Source: Betaproteobacteria bacterium
GTDB taxonomy: Bacteria > Pseudomonadota > Gammaproteobacteria > Burkholderiales > Rhodocyclaceae
Reading direction: 5' to 3'
DNA length: 8,365 nt
Assembly (NCBI GenBank): GCA_028065725.1
Contig: JAPTVL010000141.1
Coordinates: forward strand, 14,953 to 23,317
Position numbers and translations under genes: made by a program
Shown: in pieces, positions 1-5,972 of the stretch
Layout of the letters: every line of letters begins with the position of its first letter
Numbering within the stretch: the stretch's first letter is position 1
The notes under the pieces: generated by a model
Seen by the model: only the letters and a program-made list of their open reading frames with translations
Told to the model about the DNA's origin: nothing
Databases searched by the model: none

Positions 1-181
1 GCGTGTCGCCGACGCCATCGTCGCGGACGCAAGGGAGTGGGGCGCAGACCTCATCGTCATCGGCAGCCATGGCCGCAGCGGCGTTCGCCATCTGTTGCTC
101 GGCAGCGTGGCCGAAGGCGTGGCCAGAGCCAGCACGATACCCGTGCTCATCGTCCATCCGCAACACCAGGCCGCGCCCTGA
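1..181 (+). CDS. Universal stress protein (UspA family), C-terminal fragment
   Basis: Reading from base 2, 59 codons run to a TGA at 179-181; the start lies outside the window. The visible part carries the ATP-binding signature of UspA-family proteins, G-2X-G-9X-G-(S/T), as GSHGRSGVRHLLLGS, preceded by the beta-strand ADLIVIG and followed by the last strand TIPVLIV. This is the ordinary C-terminal third of a single Usp domain (about 140-150 residues in the family). Having the motif suggests an ATP-binding type rather than a UspA type that lacks it. These are cytoplasmic proteins that help cells survive starvation, oxidative stress or oxygen limitation; the specific role here is unknown. It is transcribed towards the TolC-like gene, and a hairpin lies 17 bases after its stop. 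The family call is secure; the N-terminal part, and whether a second Usp domain precedes it, cannot be seen. Confidence 0.9.
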   Translation, partial: RVADAIVADAREWGADLIVIGSHGRSGVRHLLLGSVAEGVARASTIPVLIVHPQHQAAP

Positions 182-198
182 TCCGAAGATTGCGCTGC

Positions 199-227
199 GC
201 CAGGCCCGGCATGCAGCTGGGCCTGGC
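199..227. terminator. Candidate hairpin terminator between convergent genes
   Basis: A perfect 9-bp inverted repeat, GCCAGGCCC (199-207) and GGGCCTGGC (219-227), can extend inward by GC, CG and one GU pair to a 12-bp stem with a 5-base loop (211-215). It begins 17 bases after the stop of the universal stress gene and lies beyond the end of the convergent tolC-like gene. No T-run follows on either strand, so it is not a textbook intrinsic terminator. It may instead stabilise mRNA 3' ends or work with Rho. The rest of 182-416 has no convincing gene or promoter. Confidence 0.4.
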
Positions 228-234
228 CAGCGGG

Positions 235-258
235 TCGAATCGCTCTTTCGAATCGCTC
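235..258. repeat. Two-copy 11-bp direct repeat
   Basis: The 11-mer TCGAATCGCTC occurs at 235-245 and again at 248-258, separated by two T bases (13-base period). It lies in the noncoding gap after the universal stress gene. It could be a local slippage duplication or a pair of protein-binding sites; nothing in the sequence decides between them. Confidence 0.6.
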
Positions 259-416
259 ATGTTGCCAAGCGTATGAACGACCATGCGTGTGCATGAACCG
301 CATCCTCATTTCTGGCGCGTCTCCAACTGAGGCGGACCATGGCGTTCTGAAGGGGGGATGGATGGCGACACCAAGCCCTTGTCCTGGGAATCACCCGTCG
401 TCGCCTGAACGCAGGG

Positions 417-1835
417 TCAAGGCGAAGCGGGCTGGAGCAGGGCGTTGATGGTGTCCAGGTCCTGCTGGTCCAGTTCGCCGGCGGCCAATTTGAGCCTGAG
501 CGCGCTCACCAGGACGTCGTAGCGCGCCTGATCGGCCTGGCGCTGCATGTCGAACAGTTGCGACAAGGCATTGAGCACGTCGATATTCACGCGGACCCCG
601 ACCTTGTAGCCGGTTTCGTTGGCCTGTAGCGAACTCTGGCTGGAGCGGACGGCCGTCTGCAGAGCCTTGACCTGGGCGCGGCCGGACTCCAGGCCAAGAT
701 AGGCCGCCCGTGCATCCTGCGCGGCGGCCAGGCGCGCCGTATCGAGATCGGCCTGGGCCTTGTCGAGCAGATGCGCGGTTTCCTGCACATGGCTTTGCAC
801 GCCGTAGCCCGTGAAGATGGGCACTTGCACCTGCACCCCGATCGAGGCGATGTCAGCGCGGTTGCCGAAGGGAAACAGATTGCTGCCCCCGCTGGTGCTG
901 GCATGGTCCAGCCGGGCGTAGGCATCCACCGTGGGCAGATGGCCGGTGGCCGCCTTCTTCGCCTCCAGCCGGGCGACCTCCACCGCCAGCCTGGCCTGCT
1001 CGACGACGAGATTGCGGCCTTGTGCCGCTTGCGCCCAGTGTTGCAGATCTCCTCCGGGGTCTGGCAGGCGGATGTCTGCGGTGAGGCCCGCAAGTCGGCC
1101 GGGCACGCGTCCGGTCAGCTGCTGCAGCGCCGAATCGGCCAGTGCGACTTGATTGCGCGCGGCGATGACCTTGGCACCGGTCAGGTCGTCGCGCGCCTGC
1201 GCGTCGCGCACGTCCACGATGGTGCCATTGCCCGCCGCGAAATTGCGCCTGGCGGACGCGAGCTGCTGGCGAATGGCCTTGTGCTGCTCTCGCAAGGAGC
1301 GCAGGCTGTCCTGTGCGGACAGCACGCTGAAATAGGCTGCGGCCACTTGCACCATCAGATTTTGATTCTGGTACGCCAGTTGCGTATAGGCGATGCGCGC
1401 GCCAATTTCCGCTTGGCTCACGTTGATGCCATCAGCTGGCCGATACAGGGATTGGGTTGCGGTGAGGTTGATGTCGCGGGCGATGTAGTCCCAGTTGGTG
1501 GGGAATCCGAATCGCTGCAGCAGCGGGTTCTCGCTGTTGTCCTGCGCGTTCTCGCTCAGGCTCGCGCCCGCCGTGAGCTGAGGCAGCTGGCGCGACCTGG
1601 CCAGCGGCACGCGTGACAGCGCGGCCTGGTAGTTGGCTTGTGCGCTGCGGAGCGCCGGGCTGTACTGCTGGGCCTGTGCGAAGACCTGGATCAAAGTTTC
1701 CGCGCGCGCCGCGCAAGCCAGCCCGAGAACGAGCGCCAGTGCCGTCAGGATCCGGGTGCGTCGGCGAAGGCCGACGCAAGCGTCCGGGAGATATGCGCTC
1801 GAGCGCCGCAGAGGCTTGAAATGAGGGGGGCGCAT
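417..1835 (-). CDS. tolC: TolC-family outer-membrane efflux channel
   Basis: This encodes a 472-residue outer-membrane factor, the exit duct of tripartite efflux or type I secretion systems. A Sec signal peptide is visible: basic RRRTR (24-28), a hydrophobic core (29-41), then the cleavage motif ARA at 43-45 with E46 as the likely first mature residue. The mature start, ETLIQVFAQAQQYSPALRSA, is the usual TolC N-terminal helix. Two OEP repeats of long Ala/Gln-rich helices follow. The C-terminal part reads GYKVGVRVNIDVLNALSQLF and then ARYDVLVSALRLKLAAGEL, close to the matching stretch of E. coli TolC (VDVLDA, ARYNYL, LG-L). The start at 1835 is forced: no in-frame ATG, GTG or TTG lies between it and the hydrophobic core, and an upstream in-frame stop lies nearby. 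No Shine-Dalgarno is seen; six T bases directly precede the ATG on the coding strand. It is divergent from the ybhG-like adaptor gene, so it is probably the dedicated partner of that pump. The symbol is by family only. Confidence 0.9.
   Translation of the reverse strand: MRPPHFKPLRRSSAYLPDACVGLRRRTRILTALALVLGLACAARAETLIQVFAQAQQYSPALRSAQANYQAALSRVPLARSRQLPQLTAGASLSENAQDNSENPLLQRFGFPTNWDYIARDINLTATQSLYRPADGINVSQAEIGARIAYTQLAYQNQNLMVQVAAAYFSVLSAQDSLRSLREQHKAIRQQLASARRNFAAGNGTIVDVRDAQARDDLTGAKVIAARNQVALADSALQQLTGRVPGRLAGLTADIRLPDPGGDLQHWAQAAQGRNLVVEQARLAVEVARLEAKKAATGHLPTVDAYARLDHASTSGGSNLFPFGNRADIASIGVQVQVPIFTGYGVQSHVQETAHLLDKAQADLDTARLAAAQDARAAYLGLESGRAQVKALQTAVRSSQSSLQANETGYKVGVRVNIDVLNALSQLFDMQRQADQARYDVLVSALRLKLAAGELDQQDLDTINALLQPASP
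1757..1778. repeat. Perfect 9-bp palindrome inside the 5' end of the tolC-like gene
   Basis: TGCGTCGGC (1757-1765) and GCCGACGCA (1770-1778) are exact reverse complements around the 4-base loop GAAG. In the tolC-like mRNA it would fold as a GC-rich stem with loop CUUC. It covers codons 20-27, just before the hydrophobic core of the signal peptide. It resembles REP-type extragenic palindromes in shape, but it lies inside coding sequence. It could slow translation or stabilise the mRNA; whether it recurs in the genome is unknown. Confidence 0.6.
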
Positions 1836-1882
1836 AAAAAAGTGAGGAAGGCGCGGATTCAGTCACGGTCTGAGCGGCTTTC

Positions 1883-1888
1883 ATGCTA
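1883..1888 (-). promoter_or_regulatory. Candidate -10 element of the tolC-like gene
   Basis: Read on the minus strand the hexamer is TAGCAT (4 of 6 matches to TATAAT). A start near base 1875 would give a 40-base leader before the ATG at 1835 and begin with a G. No good -35 is present. Its inner edge is 28.5 bases from the centre of the FNR-like dyad, the same distance as the -10 of the opposite gene. A single 4/6 hexamer is weak evidence by itself. Confidence 0.3.
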
Positions 1889-1909
1889 GCCGGCGGTCGC
1901 CTGGCTTGT

Positions 1910-1923
1910 TTGCGCTGCATCAA
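1910..1923. promoter_or_regulatory. Candidate FNR/Crp-family operator in the divergent promoter region
   Basis: TTGCG-N4-ATCAA matches the FNR/ANR consensus TTGAT-N4-ATCAA at 8 of 10 positions; the right half is perfect and the left half is 3 of 5. The centre (1916.5) would be at -41.5 for a plus-strand transcript starting at the A at 1958 and also for a minus-strand transcript starting at 1875. That is the class II activator position. It fits the Crp pattern (TGTGA-N6-TCACA) poorly. This rests on one motif without alignment. Confidence 0.4.
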
Positions 1924-1944
1924 GGGACCGTCTGGCACGGGCGC

Positions 1945-1950
1945 GACAAT
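1945..1950 (+). promoter_or_regulatory. Candidate -10 element of the ybhGFSR-like operon
   Basis: GACAAT (4 of 6 matches to TATAAT) lies 41 bases upstream of the adaptor ATG at 1991, which would give a leader of about 33 bases from an A at 1958. No recognisable -35 precedes it at 16-18 bases; the FNR-like dyad covers that position instead, as in class II activated promoters. Confidence 0.35.
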
Positions 1951-1990
1951 AGCCCGCAGGCCAGTCTTCGGACCATCTCGTCCGCCAACC

Positions 1991-3025
1991 ATGAAAAGCA
2001 AGCGCCTCGCCGCTGTGGTTCTCATGCTCGTCTTGATTGCCGCGGGCGTGGCGGTCTATGGCGTGCTGCACCGCTCCAGGCCACCGGCGCAGCGCCTCAC
2101 GCTCTACGGCAACATCGACTTCAGGCAGGTCCAGCTGGCGTTCAACGATGCAGGCCGTGTCGCGCAACTGCTGGTGCAGGAGGGCGACCCGGTGAACAAG
2201 GACCAGCCGGTGGCGCGGCTCGACCCTGCGCGTTTCCAGGACGCCGTGAATCGGGCCCAGGCTGCGTTGTCGGTGCAGCAGAGCATCCTGGCCAAGCTGG
2301 TCGCCGGTAATCGGCCGCAGGAGATCGCGGAGGCGCGCGCCGGCGTGGATGCCGCGCAGGCCGCGCTGCAGAATGCCGAGGTCACTTTCCAGCGCCAGCA
2401 GTCCCTGGTCGATGCGGATTTTCTCCCCAGGCAGAGCTTGGACAACGCTGCCCAGGCGCGCAAGACGGCCCAAGCCCATCTGCAGCAGGCCAGGCAGGCC
2501 TTGAGCCTGGTGTTGCAAGGTCCACGCAAGGAGGACATTGCCGCCGCCCGCGCCCAGGTGCGGGCCGACCAGGCCGCGCTGGCCCTGGCGCAGCGCCAGC
2601 TTGCCGACACCGAACTGCGCACGCCCGACGCCGGCGTGGTGCAAAGCCGCATCCTGGAAGTGGGCGATATGGCCGCGCCGCAGACTCCGGTCATGACCAT
2701 CGCGCTGACCAACCCGGTGTGGGTGCGCGCCTATGTTCCGGAACGCGAGCTGGGGCGGGTGGCGTCCGGCATGCGCGCGCGCATCCTGAGCGATAGTTTT
2801 CCAGGCAAGGCATTCGCGGGCTGGATCGGCTTCGTTTCGCCCACCGCCGAGTTCACGCCCAAGTCCGTACAGACCACCGAGTTGCGTGCCGAGTTGGTCT
2901 ACCGCGTGCGGGTGTACGCCTGCAACCCGCAGGGCATGCTGCGCCTTGGCATGCCGGTGACGGTGGAGGTGCCGCTGCACGACAACGCTCCGCAACGCGT
3001 CCCGCAAGATGTCTGCGCCGGATGA
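1991..3025 (+). CDS. ybhG: HlyD/YbhG-like periplasmic adaptor (membrane fusion protein)
   Basis: This 344-residue adaptor links an inner-membrane ABC-2 exporter to an outer-membrane channel. Start chosen at 1991 (MKSKRLAAVV): it places a basic end directly before the single N-terminal membrane anchor (about 5-25). The open frame extends 36 codons further upstream to 1883, but that stretch is arginine- and proline-rich, unlike an adaptor, and runs through the promoter region. Domains in order: first half of the biotinyl-lipoyl domain (38-78, with FNDAGRVAQLLVQEGDPV), a long Ala/Gln-rich coiled-coil hairpin (about 80-202), the second lipoyl half (TPDAGVVQSRILEVGDMAAP, 211-230), then a beta-barrel (240-330) with TPKSVQTTELRAELVYRVRV, a stretch characteristic of YbhG-type adaptors. 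E. coli YbhG is about 330 residues. No clear Shine-Dalgarno precedes the ATG. The 3' end overlaps the ATPase gene by 17 bases. The family is secure; the one-to-one orthology implied by the symbol is likely, not proven. Confidence 0.9.
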   Translation: MKSKRLAAVVLMLVLIAAGVAVYGVLHRSRPPAQRLTLYGNIDFRQVQLAFNDAGRVAQLLVQEGDPVNKDQPVARLDPARFQDAVNRAQAALSVQQSILAKLVAGNRPQEIAEARAGVDAAQAALQNAEVTFQRQQSLVDADFLPRQSLDNAAQARKTAQAHLQQARQALSLVLQGPRKEDIAAARAQVRADQAALALAQRQLADTELRTPDAGVVQSRILEVGDMAAPQTPVMTIALTNPVWVRAYVPERELGRVASGMRARILSDSFPGKAFAGWIGFVSPTAEFTPKSVQTTELRAELVYRVRVYACNPQGMLRLGMPVTVEVPLHDNAPQRVPQDVCAG

Positions 3026-4844
3026 TGCGGTGGAGGGCCCAGCCCTGGTGTTCGAAGCCGCGCACAAGCATTTCCTGCAGGGAAAGCGGCAGGTCGAGGC
3101 GCTGAAGGGCCTGAGCGCGAGAATTGCCGCCGGGCGGGTGACAGGGCTGCTGGGCCCGGATGGCGCCGGCAAGACCACCTTGATGCGCCTGGCTGCCGGC
3201 CTGCTGTTGCCGGATGCGGGGCAGGTGAGGGTGCTGGGCCGGGACACGCGCCATGACGCCGCGGCCATTCAGCAAGACATCGGCTATATGCCGCAGCGCT
3301 TCGGTCTGTACGAAGACCTCACGGTGCAGGAGAACCTGAACCTGTACGCCGACCTTCAGGGACTGGATGCGCAACGACGCGTCGCACGGTTCGACGAATT
3401 GTTGCGCCTGACCGCCCTGGGGCCGTTCGGCAAGCGCCGCGCCGGTGCGCTTTCGGGCGGGATGAAGCAGAAGTTGGGGCTGGCCTGTGCCTTGCTGCGC
3501 GCCCCGCGCCTGCTGCTGCTCGACGAGCCGACGGTCGGTGTCGACCCCATCTCGCGGCGGGAGCTGTGGAGCATCATTAAAGATCTGCGTGCCCGGGAGG
3601 TGACCGTGCTGGTCAGCACGGCTTACCTGGACGAGGCCGAACTGTGCGACGACATCCTGTTGCTGAACGAGGGAACCCTGCTGGCGCAGCAGCACCCGCA
3701 GGCCTTCGAGGCGCCTCTGGCAGGGCACTGCTATACCGTTCGCCACGGCGCGTTGCGCAGGCGTCCGCTTCAGGCGATTCTGCAGGCGCGCCCAGGCGTG
3801 CTCGATGCGAGGGTGCAAGCCGAAGGCGTGCGGGTTGTCGTGCAGGGCCCTGCGGCCTTGCCGCGGGACGATGAGGACTGGCAGCCCGCGCGCCCGCGGT
3901 TCGAGGACGCCTTCGTCAGTCTGCTGCGCCAGACGCATGCGGGCGCTGCGACCAAGGATGACATGGAGCCGGTGGCCCGGACCCGGATCGCATCGGACGG
4001 TGCGCGCGGTGCTTCCGGGCAGGGTGGATGGGTTTCGCGCGACCCAACGCATCTTGCCGCGCAAGGTCCGGCTCCGGGGGCGCAGACGGTGATCGAGGTG
4101 CATGAACTGCGCCGGCTGTTCGGCAGCTTCGAGGCGGTCAAATCGATCAGCTTCAGCGTGAAACGCGGCGAGGTGTTCGGCCTGCTCGGCGCGAATGGCG
4201 CCGGCAAGAGCACCGTGTTCCGCATGTTGTGCGGCCTGCTGCCGGCGAGCTCGGGAACCCTGCGCGTGGCCGGTGTGGATCTGCGCGATGCCCCGGCCGC
4301 GGCACGCGCGCGCATCGGTTATGTATCGCAGAAATTCGCGCTCTACGGCAATCTCAGCGTGGCGCAGAACCTGCGTTTTTTCGCATCGGCCTACGGCCTG
4401 CGCGGACGCCGGCGCGCGCTGCGCCTGGACTGGGCACAGCGCGAGTTCGAACTGGATGCGTACGCCGACGCCAACGCTGCCGACCTGCCGCTGGGCTACA
4501 AGCAGCGCCTGGCGCTGGCCTGCGCGCTGCTGCACGAGCCTTCCATCCTCTTCCTGGACGAGCCGACCTCGGGCGTCGATCCGCTGGCGCGGCGCGAGTT
4601 CTGGCAGCGCATCAATCTGCTGGCCGAGTCCGGCGTGACGGTGATGATCACCACCCACTTCATGGAGGAGGCGGAGTACTGCGACCATCTGGTGCTGATG
4701 TCGCTCGGCGATATCCTGGCCTTCGGCTCGCCGCAGGACATCCGCGCCCGGGCGCGCTCCGACGCGCAACCGGCACCGAGCATGGACGATGCCTTCGTGG
4801 CCCTGGTGCAGTCGCACGAGGCGCAGATCCGGAGGGCGGCATGA
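3009..4844 (+). CDS. ybhF: YbhF-like fused double ABC ATPase of an ABC-2 exporter
   Basis: This 611-residue cytoplasmic ATPase carries both nucleotide-binding domains on one chain and would power the two permeases downstream. Domain 1: Walker A GPDGAGKTT (49-57), Q-loop Q96, signature LSGGMKQ (148-154), Walker B LLLLDEP (168-174), D-loop GVDP, and Y206 where the switch histidine normally sits. Domain 2: Walker A GANGAGKST (394-402), Q441, a non-canonical signature LPLGYKQ (493-499), Walker B ILFLDEP (513-519) and a normal switch H550. The linker between domains (about 307-359) is rich in Gly, Ala and Ser and, as I recall E. coli YbhF (578 residues), some 30 residues longer than there. The ATG at 3009 overlaps the adaptor gene and lacks a strong ribosome site. 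A GTG at 3048 (residue 14) has GGAGGG 10 bases upstream and is an alternative. I keep the ATG because the first beta-strand (ALVFEAAHKHF) would be cut by the GTG. Confidence 0.93.
   Translation: MSAPDDAVEGPALVFEAAHKHFLQGKRQVEALKGLSARIAAGRVTGLLGPDGAGKTTLMRLAAGLLLPDAGQVRVLGRDTRHDAAAIQQDIGYMPQRFGLYEDLTVQENLNLYADLQGLDAQRRVARFDELLRLTALGPFGKRRAGALSGGMKQKLGLACALLRAPRLLLLDEPTVGVDPISRRELWSIIKDLRAREVTVLVSTAYLDEAELCDDILLLNEGTLLAQQHPQAFEAPLAGHCYTVRHGALRRRPLQAILQARPGVLDARVQAEGVRVVVQGPAALPRDDEDWQPARPRFEDAFVSLLRQTHAGAATKDDMEPVARTRIASDGARGASGQGGWVSRDPTHLAAQGPAPGAQTVIEVHELRRLFGSFEAVKSISFSVKRGEVFGLLGANGAGKSTVFRMLCGLLPASSGTLRVAGVDLRDAPAAARARIGYVSQKFALYGNLSVAQNLRFFASAYGLRGRRRALRLDWAQREFELDAYADANAADLPLGYKQRLALACALLHEPSILFLDEPTSGVDPLARREFWQRINLLAESGVTVMITTHFMEEAEYCDHLVLMSLGDILAFGSPQDIRARARSDAQPAPSMDDAFVALVQSHEAQIRRAA
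3032..3037 (+). promoter_or_regulatory. Shine-Dalgarno-like GGAGGG inside the ATPase 5' end
   Basis: GGAGGG lies 10 bases before an in-frame GTG (3048-3050, residue 14 of the ATPase). It is the best ribosome-binding sequence near this start, better than anything before the ATG at 3009. It may mark a second or the true start, or may be coincidental, since it encodes the residues V8-E9-G10. Confidence 0.35.
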
Positions 4845-4854
4845 GGCACGCGGC

Positions 4855-5970
4855 ATGAAGGCCATGCGCCTGCGCGGCCTGGTGCGCAAGGAGTTCCTGC
4901 AGATCGTGCGCGACCCGTCTGCCATCGCCATCGCCTTCATCATGCCGGTGGTGCTGTTGCTGCTGTTCGGCTACGGGGTTTCTCTGGATGCACACCACGT
5001 GCCGCTTGCCGTGGTGGTCGACCAGCCTTCGGCACAGACCGGCGACTTCGTCGGCGGGCTGGAACAGTCGCCGTATTTCGCGCCGCGGCGCTACCCCGAC
5101 ATCGGGGCCGCGCGCCGCGCCCTGGTCGAACGCCAGGTCTCGGGCATCGTCTGGCTGCGCGGGAATTTCGCACGCAAGCTGTTGTCCGGCGACACGGCGC
5201 CCATCGCGGTCTGGGTGGACGGCGTGGATGCCAACAACGCGCGCATCGTGCAGGGCTATCTGCAGGGCATGTGGCAGACCTGGCTGCAGTTGCAGGCCGA
5301 TCGCATCGGCCGCAAGCTCACCCTGCCGGTGCAGGTCGAGGCGCGCATCTGGTTCAACCCGGCGCTGCGCAGCCGGGACTTCCTGGTGCCGGGGCTGGTG
5401 GCGGTGATCATGACCCTGATCGGCGCGCTGCTCACCGCGCTGGTGGTGGCGCGCGAATGGGAGCGCGGCACCATGGAGGCCCTGATGGCCAGTCCGGTGA
5501 CCATGAGCGAGATCCTGCTCGGCAAGCTCGTGCCCTACTTCATCATGGGCATGGGCGGCATGCTGCTGTCGGTGGCCATGGCGGTGTGGCTGTTCGGCGT
5601 GCCGCTGCACGGTAGCCTGTGGCTGCTGGTGCTGTGTTCGGCCCTGTTTCTGCTGGTGGCGCTCGGCATGGGCCTGCTGATCTCCACGCTGGCGAAAAAC
5701 CAGTTCGTCGTCGCGCAGGTCGCGGTGATCGTCACCTTCCTGCCCGCCTTCCTGCTGTCCGGCTTCATTTTCGACATCAACTCCATGCCCGCCGTGATCC
5801 AGGGGCTCACCCATGTCGTCGCCGCGCGCTACTACGTGGCCATCCTGCAGACGGTGTTTCTGGCCGGGGATGTGTGGCCGGTCGTGCTCGGCAACAGCCT
5901 GGCCCTGACGGGAATGGCGGTGCTGTTTCTTGGCCTGGCCTGGCGCAGGTCGCGCAAGAGGCTGGATTGA
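4855..5970 (+). CDS. ybhS: YbhS-like ABC-2 permease
   Basis: This 371-residue inner-membrane permease forms half of the transport channel with the next gene. Start at 4855 (MKAMRLRGLV), 10 bases after the ATPase stop, with TGAGG (4842-4846) 8 bases upstream. A longer frame back to 4789 overlaps the ATPase and adds an Arg-rich, non-membrane leader, so it is rejected. Layout: an amphipathic connector with KEFLQIVRDPSA (12-23), TM1 (about 24-42), a large periplasmic domain (43-176) ending in IWFNP (165-169), then five helices at about 177-198, 226-248, 256-278, 284-305 and 345-363. Between TM2 and TM3 is the cytoplasmic coupling segment VAREWERGTMEAL (198-210), typical of ABC-2 type permeases (DrrB/YadH group). 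The C-terminal part (LGMGLLIST, LSGFIFDINSMPAVIQ, VFLAG, KRLD) follows E. coli YbhS (377 residues) closely. The substrate cannot be read from sequence; E. coli YbhFSR has been linked to drug resistance and cation export. Confidence 0.93.
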   Translation: MKAMRLRGLVRKEFLQIVRDPSAIAIAFIMPVVLLLLFGYGVSLDAHHVPLAVVVDQPSAQTGDFVGGLEQSPYFAPRRYPDIGAARRALVERQVSGIVWLRGNFARKLLSGDTAPIAVWVDGVDANNARIVQGYLQGMWQTWLQLQADRIGRKLTLPVQVEARIWFNPALRSRDFLVPGLVAVIMTLIGALLTALVVAREWERGTMEALMASPVTMSEILLGKLVPYFIMGMGGMLLSVAMAVWLFGVPLHGSLWLLVLCSALFLLVALGMGLLISTLAKNQFVVAQVAVIVTFLPAFLLSGFIFDINSMPAVIQGLTHVVAARYYVAILQTVFLAGDVWPVVLGNSLALTGMAVLFLGLAWRRSRKRLD

Positions 5971-5972
5971 CC

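Noticed and set aside
282..295. CATGC-N4-GCATG small palindrome after the universal stress gene
   Set aside because: Five-base arms are expected by chance and no promoter or gene start is placed to use it.
1933..1950. Sigma-54 promoter suggested by TGGCACG at 1933-1939
   Set aside because: The -24 half is perfect but the required GC at -12 with correct spacing is absent (AC is found instead).
1883..1990. N-terminal extension of the adaptor by 36 codons to an ATG at 1883
   Set aside because: The extension places an Arg/Pro-rich stretch before the membrane anchor and would make the promoter region coding; MKSKRLAAVV at 1991 is a normal anchor start.
2853..4943. A 696-codon minus-strand open frame opposite the ATPase gene, and similar long frames opposite the adaptor and permeases (1886-3268, 4660-5814, 5832-7118)
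   Set aside because: Their products are His/Gln/Arg-rich without domains and are explained by high G+C codon bias of the true genes on the plus strand, which carry clear family motifs.
5619..5972. Start of the YbhR-like permease at 5619
   Set aside because: This stretch is another frame of the YbhS-like gene; the ATG at 5973 gives the family length and has a ribosome site.
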